In this document: positions 1 through 7,199 of the stretch, piece by piece | Position numbering within the stretch: the stretch's first letter is position 1 | Layout: the number at the start of each line of letters is the position of its first letter | Source: Defluviitaleaceae bacterium | GTDB lineage: Bacteria; Bacillota_I; Bacilli_A; MOL361; Turicibacteraceae | Direction: 5' to 3' | DNA length: 34,773 bases | Assembly (NCBI GenBank): GCA_009778135.1 | Contig: WRKJ01000090.1 | Location: 1-34,773 of the forward strand | Notes under the pieces: model-generated | The model's database searches: none | The model's input: only the letters and a program-made list of their open reading frames with translations | What the model was told of the DNA's origin: nothing | Position numbers and translations under genes: made by a program

Positions 1-522
1 AAGATCAGTCCAGCTACCGCGATACCAAGCTAAAATAAAGCTGGTGATGGTGGCACCTGTGGCAGCGATTAATGTGGTCGCAAGGTTCCATTTTTTGTAA
101 CCAAATAAGGCATAACCCATTTCAGCACCGACGCCTTGGACAAGGCCAGAGAGCCAAACAGTGGCGGCAAATGGACTTCCGATGAGTACTTGAAGAAAAC
201 CTGTTAAAAAACCGACCAATGTGGCAACGCCTGGCTTTTGCATGACATAAGGTGCTAAAACAGCAGACATGAGAAAAATACCCCATACGACTTCAAATTC
301 GAGACCACTTAGACCGAGCAGTGCAAAAAGAGGAACCAAGGGTCCCATCCCGACTAAAACAGTGATGAAACAAATGACGGCAAATAAGCCACCCAAAATA
401 CTTGAAAGGATAATGTCTTGAAGCTTCCACTCCGTTTGAGCCATCCGTTTTGACAAAAAGACTAACCCGATGAAGACAACCCCGAGAACGAGACCCATTA
501 AAATTTCAAAATTCATACGCAT
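1..522 (-). CDS. ykoE: YkoE-like ECF transporter S component for a thiamine precursor (partial, runs off left edge)
   Basis: This frame stays open from the ATG at 520-522 to the window edge (174 codons, no stop), so the C-terminus is missing. The product is very hydrophobic, with several membrane helices from the start (MRMNFEILMGLVLG) onward. It resembles B. subtilis YkoE in stretches such as APYVMQKPG and GLVQGVGAEMGYALFG. YkoE is the substrate-binding membrane subunit of an energy-coupling factor importer thought to take up hydroxymethylpyrimidine or thiamine; its ATPase and coupling subunits would lie beyond the left edge. The start at 522 is chosen because AAGGAG lies 5 bases upstream; the ATG at 516 is too far from it. 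It sits downstream of ykoF under one TPP riboswitch. Family placement is from remembered similarity. Confidence 0.82.
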   Translation of the reverse strand, partial: MRMNFEILMGLVLGVVFIGLVFLSKRMAQTEWKLQDIILSSILGGLFAVICFITVLVGMGPLVPLFALLGLSGLEFEVVWGIFLMSAVLAPYVMQKPGVATLVGFLTGFLQVLIGSPFAATVWLSGLVQGVGAEMGYALFGYKKWNLATTLIAATGATITSFILAWYRGSWTDL

Positions 523-686
523 TTAAGCTCCTTTTTAAATGTGAATACAATGTCGTCAACTTCAGTTTCTATTTCATCCACTTTAACAATCGCGTGCCAG
601 TAAGGCTTGTCATTTTCAGCGATGCTGTTCATTTTAGCTTAAAAAGATGCTAAGTTGACGACGTTGAGGTGAAGCGGTTTACCCAT
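513..686 (-). pseudogene. Small reading frame between ykoF and ykoE with an in-frame stop
   Basis: Downstream of the ykoF stop and in the same frame, an ATG at 684-686 begins MGKPLHLNVVNLASF. It meets TAA at 639-641 and then reads on as AKMNSIAENDKPYWHAIVKV to a TGA at 513-515 that overlaps the ykoE start. The second half reads like real protein (balanced charge, Trp/Tyr/His) and could restart at the ATG at 630-632, giving 39 residues. Either a roughly 57-residue gene has been broken by one nonsense change or only the 39-residue ORF is translated. I do not recognise the family. Overlap with ykoE would allow translational coupling. Confidence 0.35.
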
Positions 687-704
687 GAGGCAATACTGGC
701 ATCG

Positions 705-1307
705 CTACTGCGTTGAGGGTGAATTCACCGACAGTGTGACTTGGTAAATAAAATGATCGATGTGTTCGTCTGCGTAGTTAATGATGTCGTTAAAATAAGC
801 GAATAAGTCTTGAACATCTCCTTTTAATTCAGTGGCATAATGAGAAGGTCCTACGTACAAGTTGCGATCGATGGCTAAGTTGACCACATAGGCAATTTGG
901 TCCATATAGTCGTTACTTCCCATGGGATAAAATGAAAACTTGCATAACACATCGAACTTTTTCTCTTGGACTTCTTTTTCTTTTGGAGATAATGCCAAAG
1001 GGATATCTGCTTCTGTATCGCCAGGACAACCTTTCGTAAAAGTCGCTTCAAGGGTCATGTGGGTTTTGCCATCATTGGCTGCGATGAAGAGTTCTTTAAC
1101 TGCATTCACCACATTGAATTTGTGTCCCCGGTAAGTGGTTGACAACGCATCGGTATGGGACCAGACATGACGTGTATCCACTTGTTTGAGCGCAGATAAA
1201 ATATGCCTCACATAGTCGTCACGCATGACCGAAAGTGAAAACCGACAACCGGTAATGTCTTTGTTTGTACCACAACCAGACCACGGGTACTGCTTATTTT
1301 TTTCCAT
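705..1307 (-). CDS. ykoF: YkoF-family thiamine/HMP-binding protein
   Basis: The 200-residue product matches the length and sequence character of B. subtilis YkoF, a soluble protein with two ferredoxin-like halves that binds thiamine and its pyrimidine precursor. Recognisable family stretches are GCRFSLSVMRDDY near residue 20, GCPGDTEAD near 95, a second-repeat start at FSFYPMGSNDYMDQI near 125, and a C-terminal SVNSPS. It is the first gene after a TPP riboswitch and precedes ykoE, the arrangement of the B. subtilis ykoFEDC operon, so it probably serves uptake of hydroxymethylpyrimidine. The ATG at 1305-1307 has the SD AAGGTG 7 bases upstream, and that SD can be masked by an upstream CACCTT (see the regulatory hairpin). 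Confidence 0.88.
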   Translation of the reverse strand: MEKNKQYPWSGCGTNKDITGCRFSLSVMRDDYVRHILSALKQVDTRHVWSHTDALSTTYRGHKFNVVNAVKELFIAANDGKTHMTLEATFTKGCPGDTEADIPLALSPKEKEVQEKKFDVLCKFSFYPMGSNDYMDQIAYVVNLAIDRNLYVGPSHYATELKGDVQDLFAYFNDIINYADEHIDHFIYQVTLSVNSPSTQ

Positions 1308-1313
1308 GAAAAA

Positions 1314-1358
1314 ACACCTTCTATCCTTCTGATTTATTTAAAATCCTGAAAAAGGTGC
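1314..1358 (-). promoter_or_regulatory. Putative SD-sequestering hairpin of the TPP riboswitch
   Basis: On the minus strand, CACCTTTT (complement of about 1350-1357) can pair with AGAAGGTG (complement of 1315-1322), which contains the ykoF ribosome binding site. The pairing is 8 bp including one G-U. This lies between the TPP aptamer and the ykoF start and has no following U-tract, so translational rather than transcriptional control is inferred. The switch between folds was not modelled. Confidence 0.5.
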
Positions 1359-1392
1359 ATTTGATAAATAACGATTTTTGATTGATCGATAT

Positions 1393-1482
1393 GAATCACT
1401 CCCTACGCTAGTTCGAACTAGATCAGGTTCTTTGGATTGAAACGCATGTTTCTCTCAGCCAGACGCTTTGGCACTCCAGGAT
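1393..1482 (-). promoter_or_regulatory. TPP riboswitch (THI element)
   Basis: Read on the minus strand, the segment holds the hallmark THI-box pieces in order: GGAGTGCC, GGCTGAGA, a variable stem, AACCTGATCTAGTT, then the closing GCGTAGGGAGT. The CTGAGA and the ACCTGATCT-GCGTAGGGA blocks are the universally conserved TPP-binding parts. It lies between a good promoter and ykoF, so high thiamine pyrophosphate should shut off ykoF and ykoE. Confidence 0.95.
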
Positions 1483-1494
1483 TTTATGAGCCTT

Positions 1495-1523
1495 ATTATA
1501 GCAGATTAAGAGAAAGAATGCAA
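1495..1523 (-). promoter_or_regulatory. Sigma-A-type promoter for the ykoF-ykoE operon
   Basis: On the minus strand, TTGCAT (1518-1523) is followed after exactly 17 bases by TATAAT (1495-1500). Transcription would start about 10 bases downstream, immediately before the TPP aptamer. Confidence 0.75.
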
Positions 1524-1656
1524 CTTTTTGAAAGCCGTCATGGCTTTTATGAGATCACGCTGAAAAGTTTAGAAGATGAAGAAGGCTGATTTTCGCTGAT
1601 GTGCTAGGATTTTAGATTTTTTTTGACTAAAAAACCTAAAAAACCTCTTGAGAGAG

Positions 1657-1685
1657 TAGAAAGAAGAGCTGAAATATGCTATACT
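1657..1685 (+). promoter_or_regulatory. Promoter (extended -10) for the zinc-ribbon/SPFH pair
   Basis: TATACT at 1680-1685 is preceded by TGC, giving an extended -10. A weak -35, TAGAAA, lies 17 bases upstream at 1657-1662. It is placed about 55 bases before the ATG at 1741. Confidence 0.5.
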
Positions 1686-1740
1686 ATTGCTGTTGATTTT
1701 TCATCATATTGAAGATAATAAGAAACGAGGTAGAGCGAAT

Positions 1741-2262
1741 ATGACGATAACTTGCGAAGGCTGCGGTGCAATGCCAACGCCAGAACAAACAGTATGCAGA
1801 TTCTGTGGGACTGAACTTGACCTTTCTGAACGAGAAGTAGCTGTTGAGGTGAACGATCAGTTAGTGGATCATGCGACTGAGTCATCGGTTGAAAATGAGC
1901 AACAAGAAGAAATCAGTGAGCCAACAACAGAGATAGAGCCAGCAGCATTACAAGAAAAAGTGACTGACAACACGGCTCAAGAGGTTGTACCCACAGCGGA
2001 AGAAGTGACTGACAACACGGCTCAAGAAGTTGTACCCACAGCGGAAGAAGTGACTGACAACACGGCTCAAGAAGTTGTACCCACAGCGGAAGAAGTGACT
2101 GACAACACGGCTCAGGAGGTTGTACCCACAGCGGAAGAAGTGACTGATAACACGGCTCAAGAGGTCGTACCCGCAGCAGAGGTTACACCGAAAGAGGCGA
2201 TTCAAGTTAATCAACAGTCAGCTGAAAAAGGATTCTTTAACAAATGGTTTAGTAAGAAATAA
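1741..2262 (+). CDS. Zinc-ribbon protein with acidic 15-residue tandem repeats
   Basis: The 173-residue product starts with one zinc ribbon (CEGCGAMPTPEQTVCRFCG, four Cys in CxxC pairs near residues 5-23). It continues as a low-complexity acidic tail containing five copies of VTDNTAQEVVPTAEE (about residues 74-148) and ends with a basic/aromatic tip, FFNKWFSKK. No membrane segment is seen. The tail looks like a flexible linker with a C-terminal binding motif, which is an inference. The ATG at 1741 is preferred over an upstream in-frame ATG at 1687 because GAGGT lies ahead of it and the zinc ribbon follows directly. It is followed 74 bases later by an SPFH protein that also ends in zinc ribbons, so the two probably work together. 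Specific function unknown. Confidence 0.75.
   Translation: MTITCEGCGAMPTPEQTVCRFCGTELDLSEREVAVEVNDQLVDHATESSVENEQQEEISEPTTEIEPAALQEKVTDNTAQEVVPTAEEVTDNTAQEVVPTAEEVTDNTAQEVVPTAEEVTDNTAQEVVPTAEEVTDNTAQEVVPAAEVTPKEAIQVNQQSAEKGFFNKWFSKK
1960..2184 (+). repeat. Five 45-bp in-frame tandem repeats
   Basis: Units start at 1960, 2005, 2050, 2095 and 2140, each beginning GTGACTGA and encoding the 15-residue unit. The first four are almost identical at the DNA level and the last has drifted. Copy number is likely to vary between strains through slippage or recombination. Confidence 0.9.
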
Positions 2263-2336
2263 TTAAACGAGAAGTCGAGCGCATGAGCTGCGATCAGGTA
2301 CTTCAATCAATCGCAATAGAAAATGAGGTGTTAGAC

Positions 2337-3494
2337 ATGTTGAGAAGCGCAATCATTGAAGTGGTCAAATATCAAGGAAGTCCTGATGTGTTTGCTTGGC
2401 GATTTCCGGACACAGCACTTGGTACATGGACACAATTGATTGTGAATGCGTCACAAGAAGCGATTTTGTTTAAAGGTGGTCACGTTTATGACATGTTTGG
2501 CCCTGGCAGACATACACTATCAACAGCTAACATCCCGATTTTAAACGGCTTACTTAACCTTCCATTTCATGGTCGCTCGCCATTTACTGCTGAGGTTTGG
2601 TTTATTAACAAGCAACATACGCTCGACATTAAATGGGGGACGCCGACACCGATTCAATTAAAAGACCCGAAACATGGCATCGTGATCCCTGTTCGTGCAT
2701 TTGGTCAGTTTGGCATTACGGTTGAAGAGACCAAGCCGTTCATGACGAAACTCGTGGGCACTTTACCGACATTTGATTCACAAGATGTCATCAATTTCTT
2801 CCGTGGGATGTATTTGACGAAAGTACGCGCGACGATTTCTAAGTACATCACCGAAAAGGAAATCAGTGTTTTAGAAATTAATGCGCATTTACTTGACTTA
2901 TCCGATGATTTAAAAGAAAGTATTGATGCGAAGCTAAGAGATGAATATGGCATACGTGTTCTTAATTTTTTCGTTAATGACATGAACATCCCTGAAAATG
3001 ATGCCAGTGTCGTGCAATTAAAATCAGCTTTAGCGAAACATGCTGAAATGGCGCTTAAAGGCTTTGACAGGGGTGGTGTCACGGGACAAGGCATGGCAGA
3101 TTTGTCACAACATATTCAAACAAAGCGTACGAAAAAATGCCAAGCATGTCACCATGTGATGGAAGAAGCTGTTCGCTTTTGCGGAAGCTGTGGACATGAC
3201 ACGCAAGGCATAAGAACGAAAAAGGAAGAAGCGACCATTGTGTGCACATGTGGTCATCGTTATCGTGAAACGTATAAATTCTGTCCAGAATGTGGCGTTA
3301 AAACACCTCATGTAAAAGCTTGCATCAGTTGTCATGAAGCAATTGATGACCATGCCAAGTTTTGCCATCATTGTGGCATTTCACAATTGGCAACGACTGC
3401 TCAGGCGTCTAAATATTGCGCAAACTGTTTAGCAGAAGTTTCTCTTGACGCTAAGTTTTGCATGTCATGTGGTGTGGCAAATTTTAAAATCTGA
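2337..3494 (+). CDS. SPFH/Band-7 (YdjI-like) protein with four C-terminal zinc ribbons
   Basis: The 385-residue product has an N-terminal SPFH-type domain (about residues 1-245). It starts MLRSAIIEVVKYQGSPDVFAW and includes GPGRHTLSTANIPI and a late IRVLNFFVNDMNIPE strand, as in B. subtilis YdjI-type proteins that assemble on the membrane. Four zinc ribbons follow, with paired cysteines at CQACHH/CGSCG, CTCGH/CPECG, CISCHE/CHHCG and CANCLA/CMSCG. No transmembrane helix is evident. The ATG at 2337 is chosen because GAGGTG lies 6 bases upstream; an in-frame ATG at 2283 has a poorer site. It is likely co-transcribed with the zinc-ribbon protein at 1741. A role in membrane stress or scaffolding is inferred from the family, not shown here. 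Confidence 0.8.
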   Translation: MLRSAIIEVVKYQGSPDVFAWRFPDTALGTWTQLIVNASQEAILFKGGHVYDMFGPGRHTLSTANIPILNGLLNLPFHGRSPFTAEVWFINKQHTLDIKWGTPTPIQLKDPKHGIVIPVRAFGQFGITVEETKPFMTKLVGTLPTFDSQDVINFFRGMYLTKVRATISKYITEKEISVLEINAHLLDLSDDLKESIDAKLRDEYGIRVLNFFVNDMNIPENDASVVQLKSALAKHAEMALKGFDRGGVTGQGMADLSQHIQTKRTKKCQACHHVMEEAVRFCGSCGHDTQGIRTKKEEATIVCTCGHRYRETYKFCPECGVKTPHVKACISCHEAIDDHAKFCHHCGISQLATTAQASKYCANCLAEVSLDAKFCMSCGVANFKI

Positions 3495-3512
3495 GAAAGA
3501 AAATGATGACCA

Positions 3513-3544
3513 TGGTGGTGCTTCGAAGGAGCGCCATTTTTTTA
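3513..3544 (+). terminator. Rho-independent terminator after the SPFH gene
   Basis: TGGTGCT (3516-3522) pairs with AGCGCCA (3530-3536) with one G-U, around the loop TCGAAGG, and is followed by eight T. It separates the plus-strand pair from the minus-strand island. Confidence 0.85.
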
Positions 3545-3577
3545 TAGAAAAATGCATGTGTATGACCATAAAAAATG

Positions 3578-3832
3578 TCACCGCTCAATTTTTTTATAAA
3601 CGATACCAGCCTCATCACGATTAAGGAATTTATAATCGACTAAATAACGTCTGATAATGGCATAATCAGCATAATATTCCTTAATTATGTTGTTTATTTC
3701 AGATTCATGATAACTTTTATCACTTTCAAATAAATGATGAAAAAAAGCAAAGATTTCTAATTTGACTGTTTGTTTTTTTGGAATCATTAATAATTTGCCA
3801 TCTTTAAAATATTTATTTAAATTTTTCTCCAT
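3578..3832 (-). CDS. DUF2087-type small protein
   Basis: The 84-residue product carries the pattern I associate with DUF2087: FKDGKLLMIPKKQTVKLEIF near the start, a central acidic helix ending in NNIIKEYYADYAIIRRYLVDY, and a C-terminal NRDEAGIVYKK. Such proteins are small winged-helix-like regulators or the tail domain of larger ones. AAGGAG lies 10 bases before the ATG. It starts 52 bases after the ABC permease stop on the same strand and could be the last gene of the lasso operon or a separate unit. No terminator is obvious between them. Confidence 0.65.
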   Translation of the reverse strand: MEKNLNKYFKDGKLLMIPKKQTVKLEIFAFFHHLFESDKSYHESEINNIIKEYYADYAIIRRYLVDYKFLNRDEAGIVYKKIER

Positions 3833-3884
3833 TTGTCACCTACTCCTTAGTTATTAAATTATGATACTAGGTCATTTTCCATGT

Positions 3885-6365
3885 TTACTCATTCATTTGC
3901 ATAAGTAGATCCTCTTTTAATAACTTTGATGTTCTTTGTCCAATGGTGACGAATAAAAGAAATGATAGAATGGTTAATGCACCTAAAGGAACCAAATAAT
4001 CGAGCGATGAGTTGGTGTGATCAATCGTGGCTAAAAAAACGACAAACAATCCACCATTTATAATCCCTGCGAATGCTCCTAAAAGAAGATATAAGAAGAT
4101 CTGTAAATACACGGTCTTGGCAATATCCTTTGATGGCGTACCAATCGCACGTAAAACAGCATACTCCTTTCGACGTCTGTACATACCAGACACAATAGTG
4201 TTGATGACCCCTAAAGATAGAGATAGGATTACAAGAAACAGCACAACAAGAAAGATTCCATACCGTTCAAGAAACATGGCATTATTCGCTTCAATCATAC
4301 TTTCTAATGTATGCCATCTAATCTCAGGATATCTACTTCTCAACGCATAGAGTGAGTCAATTGTTCTATCCATATCATTTGTACGTATGAATGCTCCATC
4401 GAATACAAAATTTTCTGGTGGTAGTATCTGATTACTCCAATCAATGTAGATGTCAACAAAGGGGGCAAAGCTTAACTCATCAATAATTGCGCCAACCTCA
4501 AAGGTAAAGCTTTCTGTAATTGGGAGAATTTCTCCTGTCCACTCTCCTTCTAAATTAGGATTATACCAAATTGTAAGCATGCTACCGACAGCCAAATTGT
4601 GGAGCTCTGAGAAGTGTCTTGTAATCACTGCAATGTTATCCAAATTCTCGATATCCATATCAAGTTCACCTTGGGCAATGAGCGCCCCCAACGAGAGGTA
4701 TCCCACAAAATAGTGCATACCATCAAGGTTGTTGGTCAATAGATATCCTTGTTCATAGCTCAATATTACTGTATTATCAAAACCTTCAATGGCAATTAGC
4801 TCATTAATAAATTCGAGATCTAGTTGTGAATCAAATTCTAAAATATCTGATACTGCAATATCTAAAAATATATTAGATTTTAAATGTTCAATACTGTTGT
4901 TGTTTATGGTTTGAAGCATAGAGCCACCAAATGTGGCGACTAAGAAAACGAAGAAAATTGAAAACACAATATTTCTTGTTGTTAATAAATTATTTTTCAT
5001 GTTTAATACAGCAATATCAGCAATACCCTTTGATGTTTTTGCTAACATTTTCTTAGTTATATTCAGAAAGATTTGAATCATAGAAGTAAAGAGAAACAAG
5101 AAGCCAAATGTATAAAATAAGATTGCGATAACTGCGCCCCCTCTGTTATCACTTCCATACGAATATTCACTCTCTGAATTGACAAATATGAAAACTGCTA
5201 ATCCCACTAGAATGCCACCCAAGATGTTCTTCCATCTCTTTTGCATTAAGCCACGATCTACTTCCTGTACAATTTGTATCGGGAGCACACGGCTACACTG
5301 AATAGCGGGAATTAACAAAGTGGTAAGAATAATTGAAGAAAAGATTGTAGCAATGAGAACTGCCATTGGGATACTTAGCGTAACAGTAATAGCGAGGGAT
5401 AGTAGAGCGGAAAATGCACGAAATACGAATATGTGCAACGACATGGCTAATGAAACACCTACTAGTGCGCCACTTCCCACCACAATAAGACCTTGTGCAA
5501 AAAGGATTTTCCACAATTGTTTCCCCGATGTTCCAAAAGAGCGCATAACTGAAAATTGCCCTCGATATTTTTCAAGAAATGATTGGAAATTTGAAACAAC
5601 CATAAAGGAACAAGCTAATATTACAATTGCTGAGAGGATATGAACAAAAATCTGAATCGATGATAAATTCTCTACTTCATCTAAAGCATCAGCAATTGAA
5701 GTAATGGTTACATTATCATTAAACTGACGAATATAACTCAACATTTCAACTGTTTGTCCAGGATTATAAAAGGCTATGCCTAAATGATTCCCACTTTGTG
5801 TACCAATTAGCCGAGAAAAATCATCAAACGAAATGACAACAATTCCGAAGCCATAGAAATGACTCCCCTGAGATCCTATAATCTCAATAACTTCAAACTT
5901 GCTATCGTCAATTATAATATATTCCCCAATATCGACTTCTAAAAATTCTGAAACAACTACTGAAATGACTGCCTGATTCGCTAAAATATCTACCTCATAC
6001 TCATAGCGACTTCTTGCAATAGGTGTGTTTTCTGTACCAATGGCGTAAACATTTAGTTGTTGGTCAAAATTATGTTCTGCCCTCACATCAAGGTTATCTT
6101 GGTGAATGGGTAAGACCTCGCTGACGCCATCTACATTCCTAATCGTCTGCACATACTCAGGCGTGATTTCACCAGCAACAAATGCATCAATGCCACCTGC
6201 ACGATTTCGTGCATCCTGGATTAAAGCATGTTGAGCCTGTGAAACAAAGGTAATTATCAGGGTAATCAATGCAATGGATAAAGCAACGCTAATGAAGGCA
6301 GTAATCATAGTCGATTTATTAGATCGTATATTTCTGATAGCAATGCCAAACAAAGAATAGACCAT
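3885..6365 (-). CDS. FtsX/MacB-type ABC transporter permease, candidate immunity or export subunit
   Basis: The 826-residue protein has an N-terminal membrane helix (about residues 20-42), a large extracytoplasmic part (about 45-235), a three-helix FtsX core (about 238-365), a second extracytoplasmic part, and a second FtsX core at the C-terminus (about 690-815, including RRRKEYAVLRAIGTP). This duplicated-FtsX layout is that of antimicrobial-peptide ABC permeases. SD AGGAG lies 10 bases before the ATG. The gene follows the matching ATPase by 7 bases. Its position at the end of a RiPP operon suggests self-protection against, or a second export step for, the peptide; this is inferred from context. 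Confidence 0.8.
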   Translation of the reverse strand: MVYSLFGIAIRNIRSNKSTMITAFISVALSIALITLIITFVSQAQHALIQDARNRAGGIDAFVAGEITPEYVQTIRNVDGVSEVLPIHQDNLDVRAEHNFDQQLNVYAIGTENTPIARSRYEYEVDILANQAVISVVVSEFLEVDIGEYIIIDDSKFEVIEIIGSQGSHFYGFGIVVISFDDFSRLIGTQSGNHLGIAFYNPGQTVEMLSYIRQFNDNVTITSIADALDEVENLSSIQIFVHILSAIVILACSFMVVSNFQSFLEKYRGQFSVMRSFGTSGKQLWKILFAQGLIVVGSGALVGVSLAMSLHIFVFRAFSALLSLAITVTLSIPMAVLIATIFSSIILTTLLIPAIQCSRVLPIQIVQEVDRGLMQKRWKNILGGILVGLAVFIFVNSESEYSYGSDNRGGAVIAILFYTFGFLFLFTSMIQIFLNITKKMLAKTSKGIADIAVLNMKNNLLTTRNIVFSIFFVFLVATFGGSMLQTINNNSIEHLKSNIFLDIAVSDILEFDSQLDLEFINELIAIEGFDNTVILSYEQGYLLTNNLDGMHYFVGYLSLGALIAQGELDMDIENLDNIAVITRHFSELHNLAVGSMLTIWYNPNLEGEWTGEILPITESFTFEVGAIIDELSFAPFVDIYIDWSNQILPPENFVFDGAFIRTNDMDRTIDSLYALRSRYPEIRWHTLESMIEANNAMFLERYGIFLVVLFLVILSLSLGVINTIVSGMYRRRKEYAVLRAIGTPSKDIAKTVYLQIFLYLLLGAFAGIINGGLFVVFLATIDHTNSSLDYLVPLGALTILSFLLFVTIGQRTSKLLKEDLLMQMNE

Positions 6366-6372
6366 ACTAAAA

Positions 6373-7137
6373 CTACTCCTTTCTGTTTACTTTATTTAGT
6401 TGAGACAATACAAAATCAATGGTTAGTTTATTATCTTCTTTGCGATGTTCTGAAAAAATTTTAGAATCATGGAGAAGTATTAATCTATCTGCATATGTCG
6501 CAACTTTAGGATCATGTGTCACAATAATACAGCTTTGCTCTCTCTTTTCTTTGACATCAATAAAAGCTTCCATAACAGACAGGGTAGTCGCATAGTCTAA
6601 ATTTCCAGTTGGTTCATCCGCCAGAAGAACTGGTGGCTCTATTATAATGGCTCTGGCAATGGCGACACGCTGTTGCTGACCGCCTGACATATAGCTTGGT
6701 CTTTGATCCTGATAGCTTTCGATTCCCAAGAGTTTCATGGTAGATAAAACACGTTGTTCTATCTCATTTTTAGGCACGCCTTGCATAATCAAAGGAAGTG
6801 CAATATTCTCCTGTGCAGTCATATCTTTTAATAAATTATAGTGTTGAAAAACAAATCCTATTTGCTTTCTTCGATATGCTGTTGCATTAGGCTCAATAAA
6901 AAAATCATCACAATGCACACCATTAATCGAAACAGAACCTTTGTCTGGAGAATCCATTGCTCCCAAAAGGTTAAGCAATGTCGTTTTTCCTGAACCACTG
7001 CGCCCCATGATAACCAAAAGCTCACCTTTTGATAAAGAAAATGAAACTTCTTGAAGCGCAACAACTGATTGCTTTCCAATTGTATATGTTTTCTTTAAAT
7101 CTTTTACTTCCAGAACATTGTTTTTATTAGCCATCAT
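6373..7137 (-). CDS. ABC transporter ATPase (LolD/MacB/BceA type)
   Basis: The 254-residue product has Walker A GRSGSGKTT (residues 45-53), the Q-loop stretch FVFQHYNLL, signature MSGGQQQR, Walker B VLLADEPTGNLD and a switch histidine in IIVTHDP. These are the marks of the MacB/LolD class that pairs with FtsX-type permeases, here the gene immediately downstream. The start is placed at the ATG at 7137 because AAAGGAAG precedes it closely; an in-frame GTG at 7152 would overlap that site. It probably energises the 826-residue permease. Immunity is inferred from the neighbours. Confidence 0.88.
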   Translation of the reverse strand: MMANKNNVLEVKDLKKTYTIGKQSVVALQEVSFSLSKGELLVIMGRSGSGKTTLLNLLGAMDSPDKGSVSINGVHCDDFFIEPNATAYRRKQIGFVFQHYNLLKDMTAQENIALPLIMQGVPKNEIEQRVLSTMKLLGIESYQDQRPSYMSGGQQQRVAIARAIIIEPPVLLADEPTGNLDYATTLSVMEAFIDVKEKREQSCIIVTHDPKVATYADRLILLHDSKIFSEHRKEDNKLTIDFVLSQLNKVNRKE

Positions 7138-7199
7138 AAATCTTCCTTTCACATCTCAATAATAACCTATAAATAATTTTTGTCAAATATTCTACGCCA

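Noticed and set aside
1960-2184. CRISPR-like array
   Set aside because: The 45-bp units are contiguous without spacers, stay in frame and encode a protein repeat.
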